A stretch of 64,000 nucleotides of DNA from Sisyra terminalis (lineage: Eukaryota; Arthropoda; Insecta; Neuroptera; Sisyridae). Both the position numbers and the translations under genes were made by a program. The stretch spans positions 48,990,630 to 49,054,629 of the forward strand of contig OY292274.1 of assembly GCA_958496175.1 (NCBI GenBank). Reading direction: 5' to 3'. Below the pieces are notes generated by a model. That model was not told the DNA's origin. It searched no databases and saw only the letters and a program-made list of their open reading frames with translations. Positions 34,581 to 45,798 of the stretch are shown in pieces; positions within the stretch are counted from its first letter, which is position 1, and the number at the start of each line of letters is the position of its first letter.

Positions 34581-35290
34581 GTAAGCAAGAAAAAAAGCGG
34601 AAAGTGCGGTTTGGTGCATTTGTGTGCTGAATATAATTTGTCGAAGGTATCAATTCTTTATTAATGATTAAATTAAGGACGGAATTGAAATTAATCAGGA
34701 CAGGTTTGACCCTGTTTTGGACGATGAAGTTATATTTGCCTTGAGTGGTTATAATTGAATAAAACTGAAATGAATGAAGCGGTTAATTGATTTTTCGTTC
34801 GATGTATAGGTACAATGATAATTTGTCTAACCACTTTCCTTGACAATTTTGCAAAATCATTTGTTTGACAAAAATTTCCGCGAATATAATTTACATTGGA
34901 AATGAAGGATAAGCAAACTTTATGGTAATTGTTACGAAGTAAATCTAAATTTTTTACTCTGATTTCGTTGATTGTACCTATGTTAATTCAACGTTTAGCT
35001 CTTATTCAATACAATTTTATTACTTGTCAAAAGTGTATCCAACAATAATTTATAGATCAAATAGTATTTTTTTTCCTTTAAGATTTTGCAACATTTTCTG
35101 TAGTTAGTTTTGTATGGACAAATACCAGGAAAATTGGCTAGAAAACAAAGAAAATTTCCAATTTATCGAAACTTATACTGATGGAAGTAGAGATACATAT
35201 GTGAAAGATGGAACGAAAAAAAATAAAATGCGAAGAGCAATAGAGAAAAATACATTGTTTTACTACTTGCTCCAACAAAAAATTCAATAG
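34581..35290. other. Intergenic, no gene seen
   Basis: No recognised gene. The minus-strand frame at 35138-35353 overlaps the palindrome arm and is not supported. Confidence 0.5.
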
Positions 35291-35459
35291 TTTATCATTA
35301 ATACCCATATTATCTTTTCTGTTCTTCTGCATACCCCCGTATATGTGGAACAATAACTCGTACCTAAATAAATGTTATGTATTTAGGTACGAGTTATTGT
35401 TCCACATATACGGGGGTATGCAGAAGAACAGAAAAGATAATATGGGTATTAATGATAAA
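35291..35459. repeat. Perfect palindrome (80-bp arms, 9-nt loop)
   Basis: The left arm 35291-35370 and right arm 35380-35459 are exact reverse complements by eye, with loop AATGTTATG (35371-35379). The arm sequence (for example CATACCCCCGTATATGTGG) does not resemble the known element ends in the window. It is the same kind of structure as the longer palindrome at 8883-9451 but with unrelated sequence. Confidence 0.95.
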
Positions 35460-35669
35460 TAAATAAATAAATATAAAATAAATTTTTGAGGTAAAACGAG
35501 TCTTGCAAATTGACAATTTTTATCGTTCGAAGTAATAAGAGCCTTAAAAATTTCTTTAAAAATTTTCCTTAAAAATCATTAACGAGCTTCAAAAGAGCCT
35601 TTTTATAACTACTACTGTTTTTAGTGACTGAATCATCTTTATATTTAATTTTGACGTGTTTATTTACAA
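35460..35669. other. Short unassigned spacer
   Basis: AT-rich spacer between the palindrome and the Helitron-family copy; nothing recognised. Confidence 0.5.
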
Positions 35670-37690
35670 CTAGTTAATCCCCGCGACTTCGTCTGCGTAA
35701 CGTAGATGTAGATTATGTTTTCTTTGCAGATTTGCTATTTGTAGTGGTATATGAAAATTTTTATTTCTCTTATTTCTGTTACGAAAAACATAATCACACT
35801 TAAAAACACTATTTTGTCGACTTTAAAAAGACACATGTAAATTAGTTACCTATATCGATTGTTCATCGATTGTTTACATAAACATTAAATGTCATTTTAT
35901 TAATTAATTTGGTTAAATAACTTTGTAACATTATTTATTCTATTAGGTTTGTAATTATTTAACTTATACTATTTAGTTTTCTTATTGTTTAATTATTTTT
36001 ATATTCTTTTAGATTAATAAATATCTGGTTATTTAACACATGGGAATTTTATAACTTACACACATTTAAAAACTGTTGCTTAGAATAAACTAGTCGTCGA
36101 TAATGATCAATTAATTTTCAAAAAATATTTATAAATATCTAAACAGAGTATGACCTATTGCGTATACCTACGGTAGGTATACCTACCGTGAACCAAATAA
36201 ACCGTAAATCAATCAACATCTATACATAAATAAAAAATATCGCTAAGTTCAATAAATTCGGTCTTAATTATGACCAAAAAAAGTCGAAAGTTATCAAAAT
36301 ACTCGCGTCAGAATAACAGAAGTAAAGGGTCTAGATTTTTGAATATTAGTTGCAATTAATAAACCAAGTTTGTTTTACATTAAGCAGTAATAACGTTTCT
36401 CCTTTAATGGACTTTGATTATGAAATTTGAAATTTCGATTGTTTATTAGACGTTATCCCGTACAAACTTTGTCACCATTTTTTAGGGGAAGAATATTCAA
36501 AAACCCTTTCTAATTATATATCTGCATCGTAAAAGAAAAACACTTTCCAATTTTCATCAACACAAATATGCATTTATATTTGAAAATACAATGTAAAAGG
36601 AAAACAATTATGACCTTCTTTATTTTAATTAGATTAAAAATCAATTCGATTTCGCACATTTGAACAATATATTCAATAACAATAATTGGTTTTCAAATTG
36701 TTCTAAAAACCGTAGAAAAGTTAGTATGGAAAATGTTATATATTTATTGATGATAATGAAATGTATGACAAAAAAAATACTCCATTAATGCTTTTCAGCA
36801 GAATATATAATTGCTCCAGGTCACAATCATTGGTTCATAAAAATTAGATTTTAAAAAGTTTGATTGTTGAAAAACAAACAAAAATTAAAAACCGCCTCTT
36901 TGGTATTTGGTATAAGAACCTACTTTATAAACTTTCATAATATTTAAGTGAAATGACGTTATTTAAAATTTTGTTATCAAAATGATATAATAAACACTTA
37001 TTATTAATTATTTATTTATTTTTTAATTTAGACTTATTAAATTTAAAATTTCGATTGTTGATTAACTCTACATTTTCTCATAGAAACTTAATCACCCCAA
37101 TTCACTCTTTTAGGGTAGGAATTTTCAAAAAAAAGTCTTAACACATGCCTATATCTTATAAGGAATACACCGAATATTAAAATTTCATCAGTCAGAGAGG
37201 GTATATAAGTACACGATTTTATTTATGCACGAATTTAAAAACGTATTTTCTTCAAGCTTTATTACTATTATTATTTTAATTAATAGTACTATTATTACAT
37301 TCTTTAGTTAATATTTCCTTACTGAGCAACCCTAATGATCCATTTTCAACAATTTTGCAAAAAAAAAAGTTTACTGTAAAATTTGAGTCCACGTCTCTTT
37401 TATTGTGAGCATAAGAATGTCAGATATGTAAGCGAATGCGCTATGAACATATAACTACATTAGTTGTTTATTATATATAAAAGCATTTATATTTCAAAAA
37501 GGCAATTTTTAGTACTTTAAATAAATATACTATGCTTTTTATGAGTTCAACTAAAAAGTTTAATATAGATCATTTTTTAACTTTTAAATACCTCTCCAAT
37601 GATATATAACTCGCCTGTCTAAAGTAAAATATTTTTTTCATCCTTTAGTTTTTACGTAGGGGATACATTCCCCATATTCATATATTTTTA
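35670..37690 (-). mobile_element. Helitron-family element, 5'-truncated
   Basis: In reverse orientation it ends with CTAG (35670-35673), preceded by a CGCAGACGAAGTCGCGGGGA sequence, and its body matches 22560-24772 in order. That includes the GCCTCTTTGG/AAACCGCC region (about 36890) and the tRNA-like module (about 37370-37465). The 5' terminal TC region was not found; similarity fades near 37690. No coding capacity. Confidence 0.7.
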
Positions 37691-39859
37691 AATAGTCAAT
37701 CTAATGATTGAAAAATCTAAATTTAAAATCGAATTCTTTGATTGACTATTCCATAAAATTTTTCTCAATATACAGTTAAGTCAATACTGAATTTACCTTT
37801 CATTTTTTTTTCAAAGTTCAATTGTTTTGTTAAATTTTCAAATTAATTATTTTAAAACTTTGATTCAACAAAATATAAGTGGAAATTCAGTAGCATTTGG
37901 GATTGAAATTTAAACACTGTATTCTGGTGTAGATTCGAAGGATCTAGACAATCCAAGCTGTGTCGTAGTAGCGAGTAAATAGAATCCAATAATTCAGATA
38001 AATATTAATGTTCTAATTAAAAAATGCCTACTTACCTGTTGTCAACTAAATTTAATTTTACCACATCATTGGTTAACTTTTACAGTTATAAAGCTAAAAT
38101 ACATATCGTTATAGCAAAATAGTTTCACATAATAAAAAGAAAGGTAGTATTTTTTCAAAGAATCACTTTATTTTATAGTTGCATTATTTTTTTATAGACA
38201 TTATTATTTTGAACAATTGAAACTAGAATTTGTAACGAGAAAATTGAAAATTAAATGAAATTTTATAGAGCTGTTTTATTTCAAAATAAAAATCACTTTT
38301 ATCAGTAAATGTCTTCAAAATCCTTGGATAAATTGATAAATTTAAACAGTCATAATTAAAAAAATGTTTTAAACATAAGCAATTTTGCCGTCTGACGTAA
38401 AATAAATAAAAAAAAATTCAAACTGAAACTTTATTGTTCAAATTTGAAATTCAAGCGATATGTGTGATGCTATTAACCTATCAATAATGAGATAATTACT
38501 TTTCATAATTAATTTAAAAATGATAATTTTAAACATAGCAATAAACTTTAAAAGTAAATAATAATAATTGATTTTAACATAATCTACCAACAGACCAAAG
38601 TTTTTAATATAAATATTTTTCTTTGATTTGAATGTTACTTCATAATTAAATCAAATTGAAATTCAATTACTACAGCCAAATTGGCAAAACGTGTTATTTT
38701 CGAAATTAAACGCAAAGCAAGTATGAAATGTTAATAAAACAGCCTCGCAATTAATAGTTTAATCAACTCATTTGAAACCTTAATAGAAAAAAGTCATGAA
38801 AACACGAATCATTTTACATATTAAAAATATCGAAACTTTATCAATTAAAATTGGTGATTTGAACGTGTTTGCGATCGTCATAAGTGAAAACAAATATCAG
38901 TTTTATTTAGAAATTTATTTAATAATATAATAATAAATCATTTTACAAATAGATTTTTATTGCAAAGCCATTACAGCCTGCAGGTTATCATCAAGGTTTA
39001 ATTGATAACTTTACAACAAAAAAAAAGAAAAAAAAACTATTAAAATTGAGTTATCTAACGAAGTTATTGAAAAAATAATTTTATAACTTCGATTGCCGCA
39101 AAAGTTGATGGAAGTTTTTATTCCATTAATGAAATTTTCGTTCTAAATTTATCCGCGAAATTGAAAATATTATATTATTTTGAGAATGTTTTATTTATAA
39201 ACCAATAAACGTATGTTTTGATTACGTTCAAAGCCGGGTCACAGTTTTATTTCAATGATTACAATTTTTATGATGTTTTGGAAAATTTTCAATTTCAAGA
39301 TCTAGGATATGACTTTTTGCAAATTAGCAATTAGTAAAGAAATAAACGAATAGTTAATACAAAACAAAATTATAATGGTACATCATTTATTGTGCAACTA
39401 CAACGACAACTTGGCATTATGAAGAATTATGTACATTGAAATAGTAATGGGCATAATTTTCAAATTTTGTCTTATGAGGATATGTTTAATATCAAGCTTT
39501 AACAAGGTGTTTGACAATTTAGCTATTTTCCCCTGATATTAAGGAAACGATTTGATAAATACCTATAAAAACGTGTTTCTAAACCTTTTAAATGAGTCGT
39601 ATCCTTTTGAATTTGAAAATAGGTCTTTGTACCCCATTGAAAAATGATTTTTGATGAGTTTTGAGTTTTGAAAAATGAGTTTTGATTTTTTTTATAATTT
39701 ACATCGTTAGGAACTTCTCCCAAAACCCCAAAAATACATTCTCTTCCCTCGGTTAAGAAACACTGCTATAGAAGAAGAATAAATTCCTTCTCCGAATTAG
39801 AAAATTTCAATTCGTTTTTTCCAAATCTTCTTTTTCTTTTAGTGCCCTTACAATGTTGA
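37691..39859. other. Intergenic, no gene seen
   Basis: AT-rich, apparently single copy. The frame at 39523-39723 (-) is unrecognised. Confidence 0.5.
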
Positions 39860-40150
39860 ATCGTTATTTTTAGTACAATAACGCGGAAGAGTCCTCTAAT
39901 GCTTTTTTCGAAAGACCCACGAAGCTTGACTAGCCAGGATGTCCTTCTTCATCCCAGAGCTCTTTTTCCTTCAATACAACCCTGAATGATAAGCTGGAGT
40001 AAGGGGTATTTGTTATTACGCATGACGTGGTCAAGTACAGTAAATTTATTTTCTTTCTGGATATCATAAGAGTTCTTGGGGTATTAGGTTTCGTTAGTAC
40101 TTCTTCATTTCGCACGTGATCCCTCCAAGTTATCTTCAAGATTCAGCGAA
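39860..40150 (-). pseudogene. RTE/BovB-like retrotransposon C-terminal fragment
   Basis: The minus strand reads KITWRDHVRNEEVLTKPN, matching the ISW.D.V.N.EVL segment of RTE-type ORFs. After a frameshift it reads RNNKYPLLQLIIQGCIEGK, an in-frame stop, and RRTSWLVKLRGSFEKSIRGL, matching the typical LLQLI.QGKI.GKRG.GRRR.SWL.NLR end. It is disabled by at least one frameshift and one stop. Confidence 0.83.
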
Positions 40151-41029
40151 AATTTGTATTTAATTATAGATAGCTATTTGACACATTAAGTACTAAAAAA
40201 ATCACAATAAAACAAGTATGTTTTTGGACCACCAGAAGTTGTCACCAAGGTGATCAGCTCCCAATAAGATACTTCTGGAGGAAATAGTTGAGCCTACTGC
40301 TCCAAAGTTTCAAACTTTGATCTAAGATAGATAAATTTTCAAGTGTTAACTAATTACCAGCTAATTAACATGTGTTAGCAATAAGCAATAATCATTTGCT
40401 TAGTTCATTCTCTTAAAAGAATCGCTAATAAATAGCTATTGAGATTGTCAAATATCATTTTAAATTACAAAGGTAACTATTGGACCTTTGTCAAAGTTCA
40501 AATCTCAGGTTCAAATGGTTTTTTTTATCAGGTTCAAATATCTAAATTGTTCTAGTTACAGAGGCTTCATATTTTAAGTAAAAGTGATTTTAGGTTCTAA
40601 GGGAAAAGGAATAAAAAGTTTGTTAATTCAGAGATAATTGAATTATCGAATTTCTACTAAATTTTACACAAACAGTAAATGTTATCATTGCAGAGTAAAT
40701 TTGCAAAATTTTTATTAGAATAATATATTTTTAGATTTAAAAGTAGAAAATTAAATAGAATCAAGATTAAAATATAAACCAAATTACATATTATGCAGAG
40801 AAATACTCATATTTGTCCATTATTTTGTAAGTAAATGATTTTTTTTAGCTATAACTGGACGAAAACAATTTTCAATGGTTTCACATAAATATAACATTCA
40901 ATATGTCAATATAATAATACAAAGTCATACAATAATAAATTTAAGTTGTTTTAAAAAAAAATCATCTAACAACGAAATAATTTAATAGTAAATAAATTAT
41001 TTGACAGTGTCGGTCAGTACCGACCGCTA
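40151..41029. other. Intergenic, no gene seen
   Basis: No recognised gene. A short GC-containing hairpin (GTCGGTCAGTACCGAC) lies at about 41009-41026, at the edge of the Jockey fragment. Confidence 0.5.
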
Positions 41030-41560
41030 TCCTGATTTGTGTCATAGTATTCCTAATTCACTCTTTTCTGGAGATTATTCCTGTAGATCCCCAGGCCATG
41101 TTCTTTTTAATCTTATTTGTATTAACGGTTCATTAAATAGTTCCTGAATTAGTATCATTACTTGTTTTGCTTTGTTTCTTGATCACATCTTCTATCAAAG
41201 GCACATTTTGGTCATCATACAAGTCATCAGTTTGGTTGCTAATATACCAAGATTCCCTTGCCATGGATCGTAAGATTTTCGATTGCGATCTTTGAATGAT
41301 ATTGGTATTTGATATTTAAGCATATTCCCAAAGTTCCAGCCCACATATCCAAATTGGCTTTATTACCTTGTATAGCTTTAATTGGATTTCTATTGATATT
41401 GAAAGACCAAATCCTCTTCTTATTTTGTTTTGTATTATTATATCAATAAGATAAATTTTACTCATTGCTTTGTATACTAAGAAGATTGTAAAATGACGAA
41501 TAAATATTAAAAAAAATATATCAATATGGTTACAATGCATTTATCTTAGATGACAAAAAA
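41030..41560 (-). pseudogene. Jockey-clade ORF2 C-terminal fragment
   Basis: The minus strand reads LKLYKVIKPIWICGLELWEY, then RSQSKILRSMARESWYISNQ, then NVPLIEDVIKKQSK. This corresponds to the LYK..IKPIWTYGI.LWG, RFQSK.LR......WYVSN and IPTV..EI.K blocks of Jockey ORF2. Stops interrupt the frame. An RLKRTWPGDL-like stretch at about 41080-41110 marks the usual end of the protein. Confidence 0.85.
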
Positions 41561-42373
41561 AATCATTTAACTATTTTCTTAATCAATAAGCAAGCAAATA
41601 AATAACTGTTAACAATTAATAATTTATACTTGAAGACCGATTGATTTAATTTATGTGAAAGTATATAAACTAAAATAAATCACTTTATCGGTTAAGAAAT
41701 AGCAGAAAACAAAAACCTAACTTTGTCGCTTACCTCTTCACATAATCCTTTAAATTTGAATTATCAGAATATTTGAATGTCCAATGATATACAATGTTTA
41801 AGCATATTTAACAAACCTTCACATATTGTTTGACTCTTTTGAATTATTATACAAAAATAAAACATTTTGTTTGACAATGTTGCAAAACAAAGAATAAAAA
41901 TTAAAAGGTAAGTGCTTTCGGATTTTAAGACAAAACTAATGATTTAAACATTCAATAAACAAATTAAAGACAATTTTTTTTCTGAAAATAATTTTATAGA
42001 CAATAACCTTGATTATTTTTTGCTCTTATATAATTTAAACGGAAAAAAGATTAAATATTCCCAAATATTTTGCATATTTTTAAATATTTCTTGCCAAACT
42101 CTTTTAATATTTCAACGATGAAACTATCAACGGCAATTAAAAATTGTTTAAAATGAATTAGTCAAATTAATAATGAGACTTAAATATTGCAATTTTTTGA
42201 AAGTGCAGATACATGGGCATTACAACCACGGGCTGTTTTGGCTTTTTTTGTATCAGATTTAAATAGTTATTTTTAGTAATTATAAACGAAATTAAAAATT
42301 GAATTTCATTTCACTATGCTTTTTTTATAAAATGCACAGTACCTAATTTAGTTACAGTTCTTTTTTATTGGGA
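41561..42373. other. Intergenic, no gene seen
   Basis: AT-rich with short frames only. Confidence 0.5.
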
Positions 42374-42612
42374 CAGTGGTGTAGCGTGGTGGGTGTCAAA
42401 GGGACTCCGGGTGGCACTTGAAACGGGGTCAATATAATGGCATTGATAATTCGATAAAATATTTCGCTTTGGAAAGAACACTACGAGTGCATTTTTAAGT
42501 AAGTAAATAATTTAAAGAAAATTGAATTTTAATCAATTTTCTTGATGATGAAAATAGGAGGCGGCAAATTTCCCGTTGGCCCCAGATGGGGAAATCGCAC
42601 GCTACATTACTG
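42374..42612. mobile_element. hAT-type MITE
   Basis: A 239-bp unit with inverted ends CAGTGGTGTAGCGTG and CACGCTACATTACTG. The flanking 8-mers TATTGGGA and CATTGGAA match at six of eight positions, fitting a decayed 8-bp hAT target duplication. It is less AT-rich than the surroundings and has no coding capacity. Confidence 0.75.
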
Positions 42613-43149
42613 CATTGGAACTGCTTTATAAACTAAAATATCCATAATGACTCTTATATTTCAGCCAAATTCTTCAAACATCATACCTGAACAGATTAAA
42701 AGCAAAGAATACTACTGTGGCTTACTAAGACTTCAGACCTCGCCAAGAAGTAAAAAAATAAGAAAGCTTCAATATCTGGAACATATATAAAGAATAGAAA
42801 GGTATCAAGTGCTCCAGAACGTTATCTAGGAGGATATTAATTTGAAAGCAGAGTATAGGAAGAAGAAACTAGATCTGGCTTTGAAATCTCAGAGACTGGT
42901 ATGGTTGTACTTCAGTGCAACTTTTCTGAATTGGAATCTACTAAGTTCGGATTTACATTAATCGCCGACCTCAGAGTTAAGACCGTTATTCTGCAAAGTG
43001 TTGTTAATCTAATAAACTAAAAAATATAATCTTCTTCGTCCCAAAATTTGAACTCAAAAATCAATTATCTTTATGATTAGAACAGAGATGTCTAATATGG
43101 TTTTGTGGAGGGTTCGATTTAAGACTCTTATTTTCGTAGCGGGACAAAG
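42613..43149. other. Intergenic, no gene seen
   Basis: Mixed-composition sequence. A stretch around 42690-42900 might be an old retroelement tail, but no protein match is clear. Confidence 0.4.
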
Positions 43150-43280
43150 TAAATGTCCAATAGTAAAGCAACAATGACAATGATAACTAAATGACTTAAA
43201 ATTTAACAAATTTGCGGGTAGGGTGAAGAGCTTTTGAGAGTCGGATGATGGCCCACGTGTCATAAATTGGGCAGGCCTGG
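43150..43280. repeat. Dispersed repeat, partner at 59240-59330
   Basis: The segment with CAATAGTAAAGCAA...ATGACTTAAAATTTAACAAATTTGCGGGT...GAAGAGCTTT recurs at 59249-59325 in the same orientation. The minus-strand frame at 43054-43377 covers this repeat and has no recognisable domain, so it is not called a gene. Family unknown. Confidence 0.6.
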
Positions 43281-43861
43281 ATAGAACTATTAGAAAAATG
43301 TCTGAATTAAGAAGTCTTTTATTGTTCCATTGATATGATTTTTGGAATAAAGGATGCCAGATCATAACAAAATACACACCTTCCTCATAAGTGTGAAGAC
43401 TAAACTCTTTTTCTGTGCCATATATGGTGATGTTTATAAAAATTATCTGCCAAGAGTATATACGTTATTAAGTTATACTACCATACCAAAATATGTCTAC
43501 AAATGTCACAAGCAATGCTTAAAACACCATTAGCAGTAATTTCTACTAAATCCTCTTGATGTGCTAAGAAGATTTTAGTTATTTTTAATCACTATAGCTT
43601 CAAAATAATTTAGTCAAAATATTGACGAAGGTATTTTCATAATTTTGATAAAAGTTACTAGACAAACACTTTATAGAAGTCGCAAGAATTTCAATCCATA
43701 TTGCTAAATAAAAGCTCTCACCACTCGCCTTATAAACTATGAACTACCACCGTTAACCACATAAGTTTTTCCATAAGTCTAGAAAATTTAAGGTTCAATA
43801 TTATAATTATGAATTGATTTTCATGCATTTTTCAATTTTTTCAGGCGATATTTGGCTTATG

Positions 43862-44082
43862 CAGTTCTGTGTTTACCAAAGCATAATACGTGTACCCCGC
43901 GGGAATAGAAAAAGTTTTCTAGGGGTACGTTTACGGTGGTAGTAGGCTTGATGCGTACTACTTCAAAATATATTAAGGAGTACCAACTAAATCACACAAA
44001 TTATCTTTTTTTGGTCAAAATTGATAAGCGTTACAAAAAGTAACGAAGATGAAAATAGATCCCGAAAGTTTGGGAACTACTG
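43862..44082. mobile_element. hAT-like non-autonomous fragment
   Basis: The right end AAAGTTTGGGAACTACTG and a worn left end CAGTTCTGTGTTTACCAAAG resemble the CAGTGGTTCCCAAACTTT inverted termini of Charlie-like hAT elements. A GTACCCCGCGGG...GGGGTACG stretch follows the left end. No coding capacity and no confirmed target duplication. Confidence 0.45.
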
Positions 44083-45400
44083 CAGTAGTTGATAGATTGT
44101 CAGTTCAATTATCCGATATTGTGTTGTTCATCAATTATATGGAGCAAAATGTTCCCATGATGAGTTTAACTTGAAATATTGCCTAAAGAAGTTGAAAAAC
44201 ATATGAACGAAACGTGGCAAAAAATTTAAAATTTAACAAAAATTATTTTATCCAATCACCTGAGAAATATACAAGCAATGTTTAGGGTAATGAAATCAAA
44301 TTATAATACGTCGAAAGTTTACAACCATTGTCCATCACTCAGCTAAGAAAAAAATAAAAAAAAAACAATATCTATACAAATTTGTAAGCATTTTTCCCCT
44401 TATCATAGTGAAATATGATCTATTAAATAAGACAGAAAAGGGAAAGTCAAAAAAAAAAACAAATGCAACCCACCCCTTAAATTGCCTTTACAGATTATTT
44501 AACGTTGTTTAGAAAAAAATATTTTTATTAATTAATGCCTCTAAGTTGAATTTTTATTAGGTGTTTTTTTTCTGAACTTTTGTTCGGTTTATTCTTTTAA
44601 TTCAATAGGCAATAGAAAGCAGGTCCTTATGGAGAATAAATTGTATCTATAAGCCAAAGTTTATATTTTATTTTTTGATTGATTCATAAGCACTGTAAAA
44701 ACTTATATATAGTAAACACAGATTTTAATGTGACAAAATAAGGAACCTAAGTTCTTACCATTTTTTTTTATTTTTGATCTTACTTTGCTTGGATTTTACA
44801 ACTTATTGGCTTATTCCTTATAAACCAAAAATTATATATTTTTTTCCAATTTTTGAACAGCAAGAAAATAATCATAGAATAATAAAGTCAACGTTGATTC
44901 AATTGGAAAATTAGTCAAAAAAATCAAAAAATAAATGATTTGACCTTTGAAATTAATTTTACAAAAAAAATATTGAATAATTACTGTAATTTCACATTGT
45001 AATAAGTAATCTTGTTGTTTTTTATCATCCTAAACAAATAATAATTACTGAAATCACTTACTCGAAAAATCTGAAAAATAAATAGAAGAAATTCCAAATG
45101 ATCGAAAGCAATTGAAAACTAATTTGAATTGGTTTAAATTAGTTTGTTCCCATCAAGAAAAAGCGGGTCTTATCGTAAGACCATTAGAGTAATACGAGTC
45201 GAGAATGAAATTCAAAATTTCTACCGCCTCCTCCCTCTCGCCCTGAACTGACGCCACGACTTGCCGTTTTTCAAGATAAAAATTTGTTTGAGAAAGAAGG
45301 CAAAATATGAGATTTTATTTGTCTTAATCGCAAGTTGCATGCGAGTCGAGAGTGAGGGAAACTTTGTATTCAATTTTCAAGCCGAATAATTTGAAGCGGG
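44083..45400. other. Upstream region of alkaline phosphatase gene
   Basis: AT-rich to about 45100, then less AT-rich and apparently unique (about 45180-45400), as expected near a promoter. No other gene is seen. Confidence 0.5.
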
Positions 45401-45423
45401 AAATTCAAGTGCTCGTACTCGCA

Positions 45424-45471
45424 TATAAATACAAGTGAATCTTGCACTTTTGGCTTATTGATAACTCAGTC
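45424..45471 (+). promoter_or_regulatory. Putative alkaline phosphatase core promoter
   Basis: A TATAAAT sequence (45424-45430) is followed by an arthropod initiator match TCAGTC (45466-45471) and an intervening GATAA. The TATA-to-initiator distance of about 44 is longer than the usual 30, so only one of the two may be used. Starting here would give a 5' UTR of roughly 240 bases containing one small upstream frame (45519-45578, 19 codons plus stop). GATA sites are common near insect gut genes, but this one may be chance. Confidence 0.3.
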
Positions 45472-45710
45472 GAAAAATATTTTCCAAACGAACGCCATTT
45501 AGTTAAACGGATAAACACATGGAGATTGATCGTGGAAAATATCAGTTTAGACCAGTTGAAGTTATTGGATTCGTTTGAGTGATTCTTAAATTTGGCGTTA
45601 GTTGAGTTCGTCAAGCAAAAAGACAATAAGTATTTATTCGGGTTTTATTTTACTTTTGACGTGAATTAGTTGATTATTATTTCGGTATTCGATTTTTGTT
45701 TTCTTTGAAA

Positions 45711-45798
45711 ATGGTACGACAAAGCGTTTTTATGGCAGTTGGAGTAATTTGGTTGGGATTGCTTATAGCCGTTTATGGGTTTCCAGAGCGAGTTAAAG
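45711..45798 (+). CDS. Alkaline phosphatase exon 1 (signal peptide)
   Basis: It encodes [18 protein letters not shown] and then [11 protein letters not shown], a typical signal peptide, and ends with one base of a split codon before GTATGT. The leftover G combines with AT of exon 2 to give D30. The start context GAAAATGG is good. Linked to exon 2 by phase across an intron of 7270 bp; an alternative first exon cannot be excluded. Confidence 0.72.

Noticed and set aside
43054..43377. 107-codon minus-strand open frame
   Set aside because: It covers a dispersed repeat also found at 59 kb, where the frame is not kept; no domain recognised.
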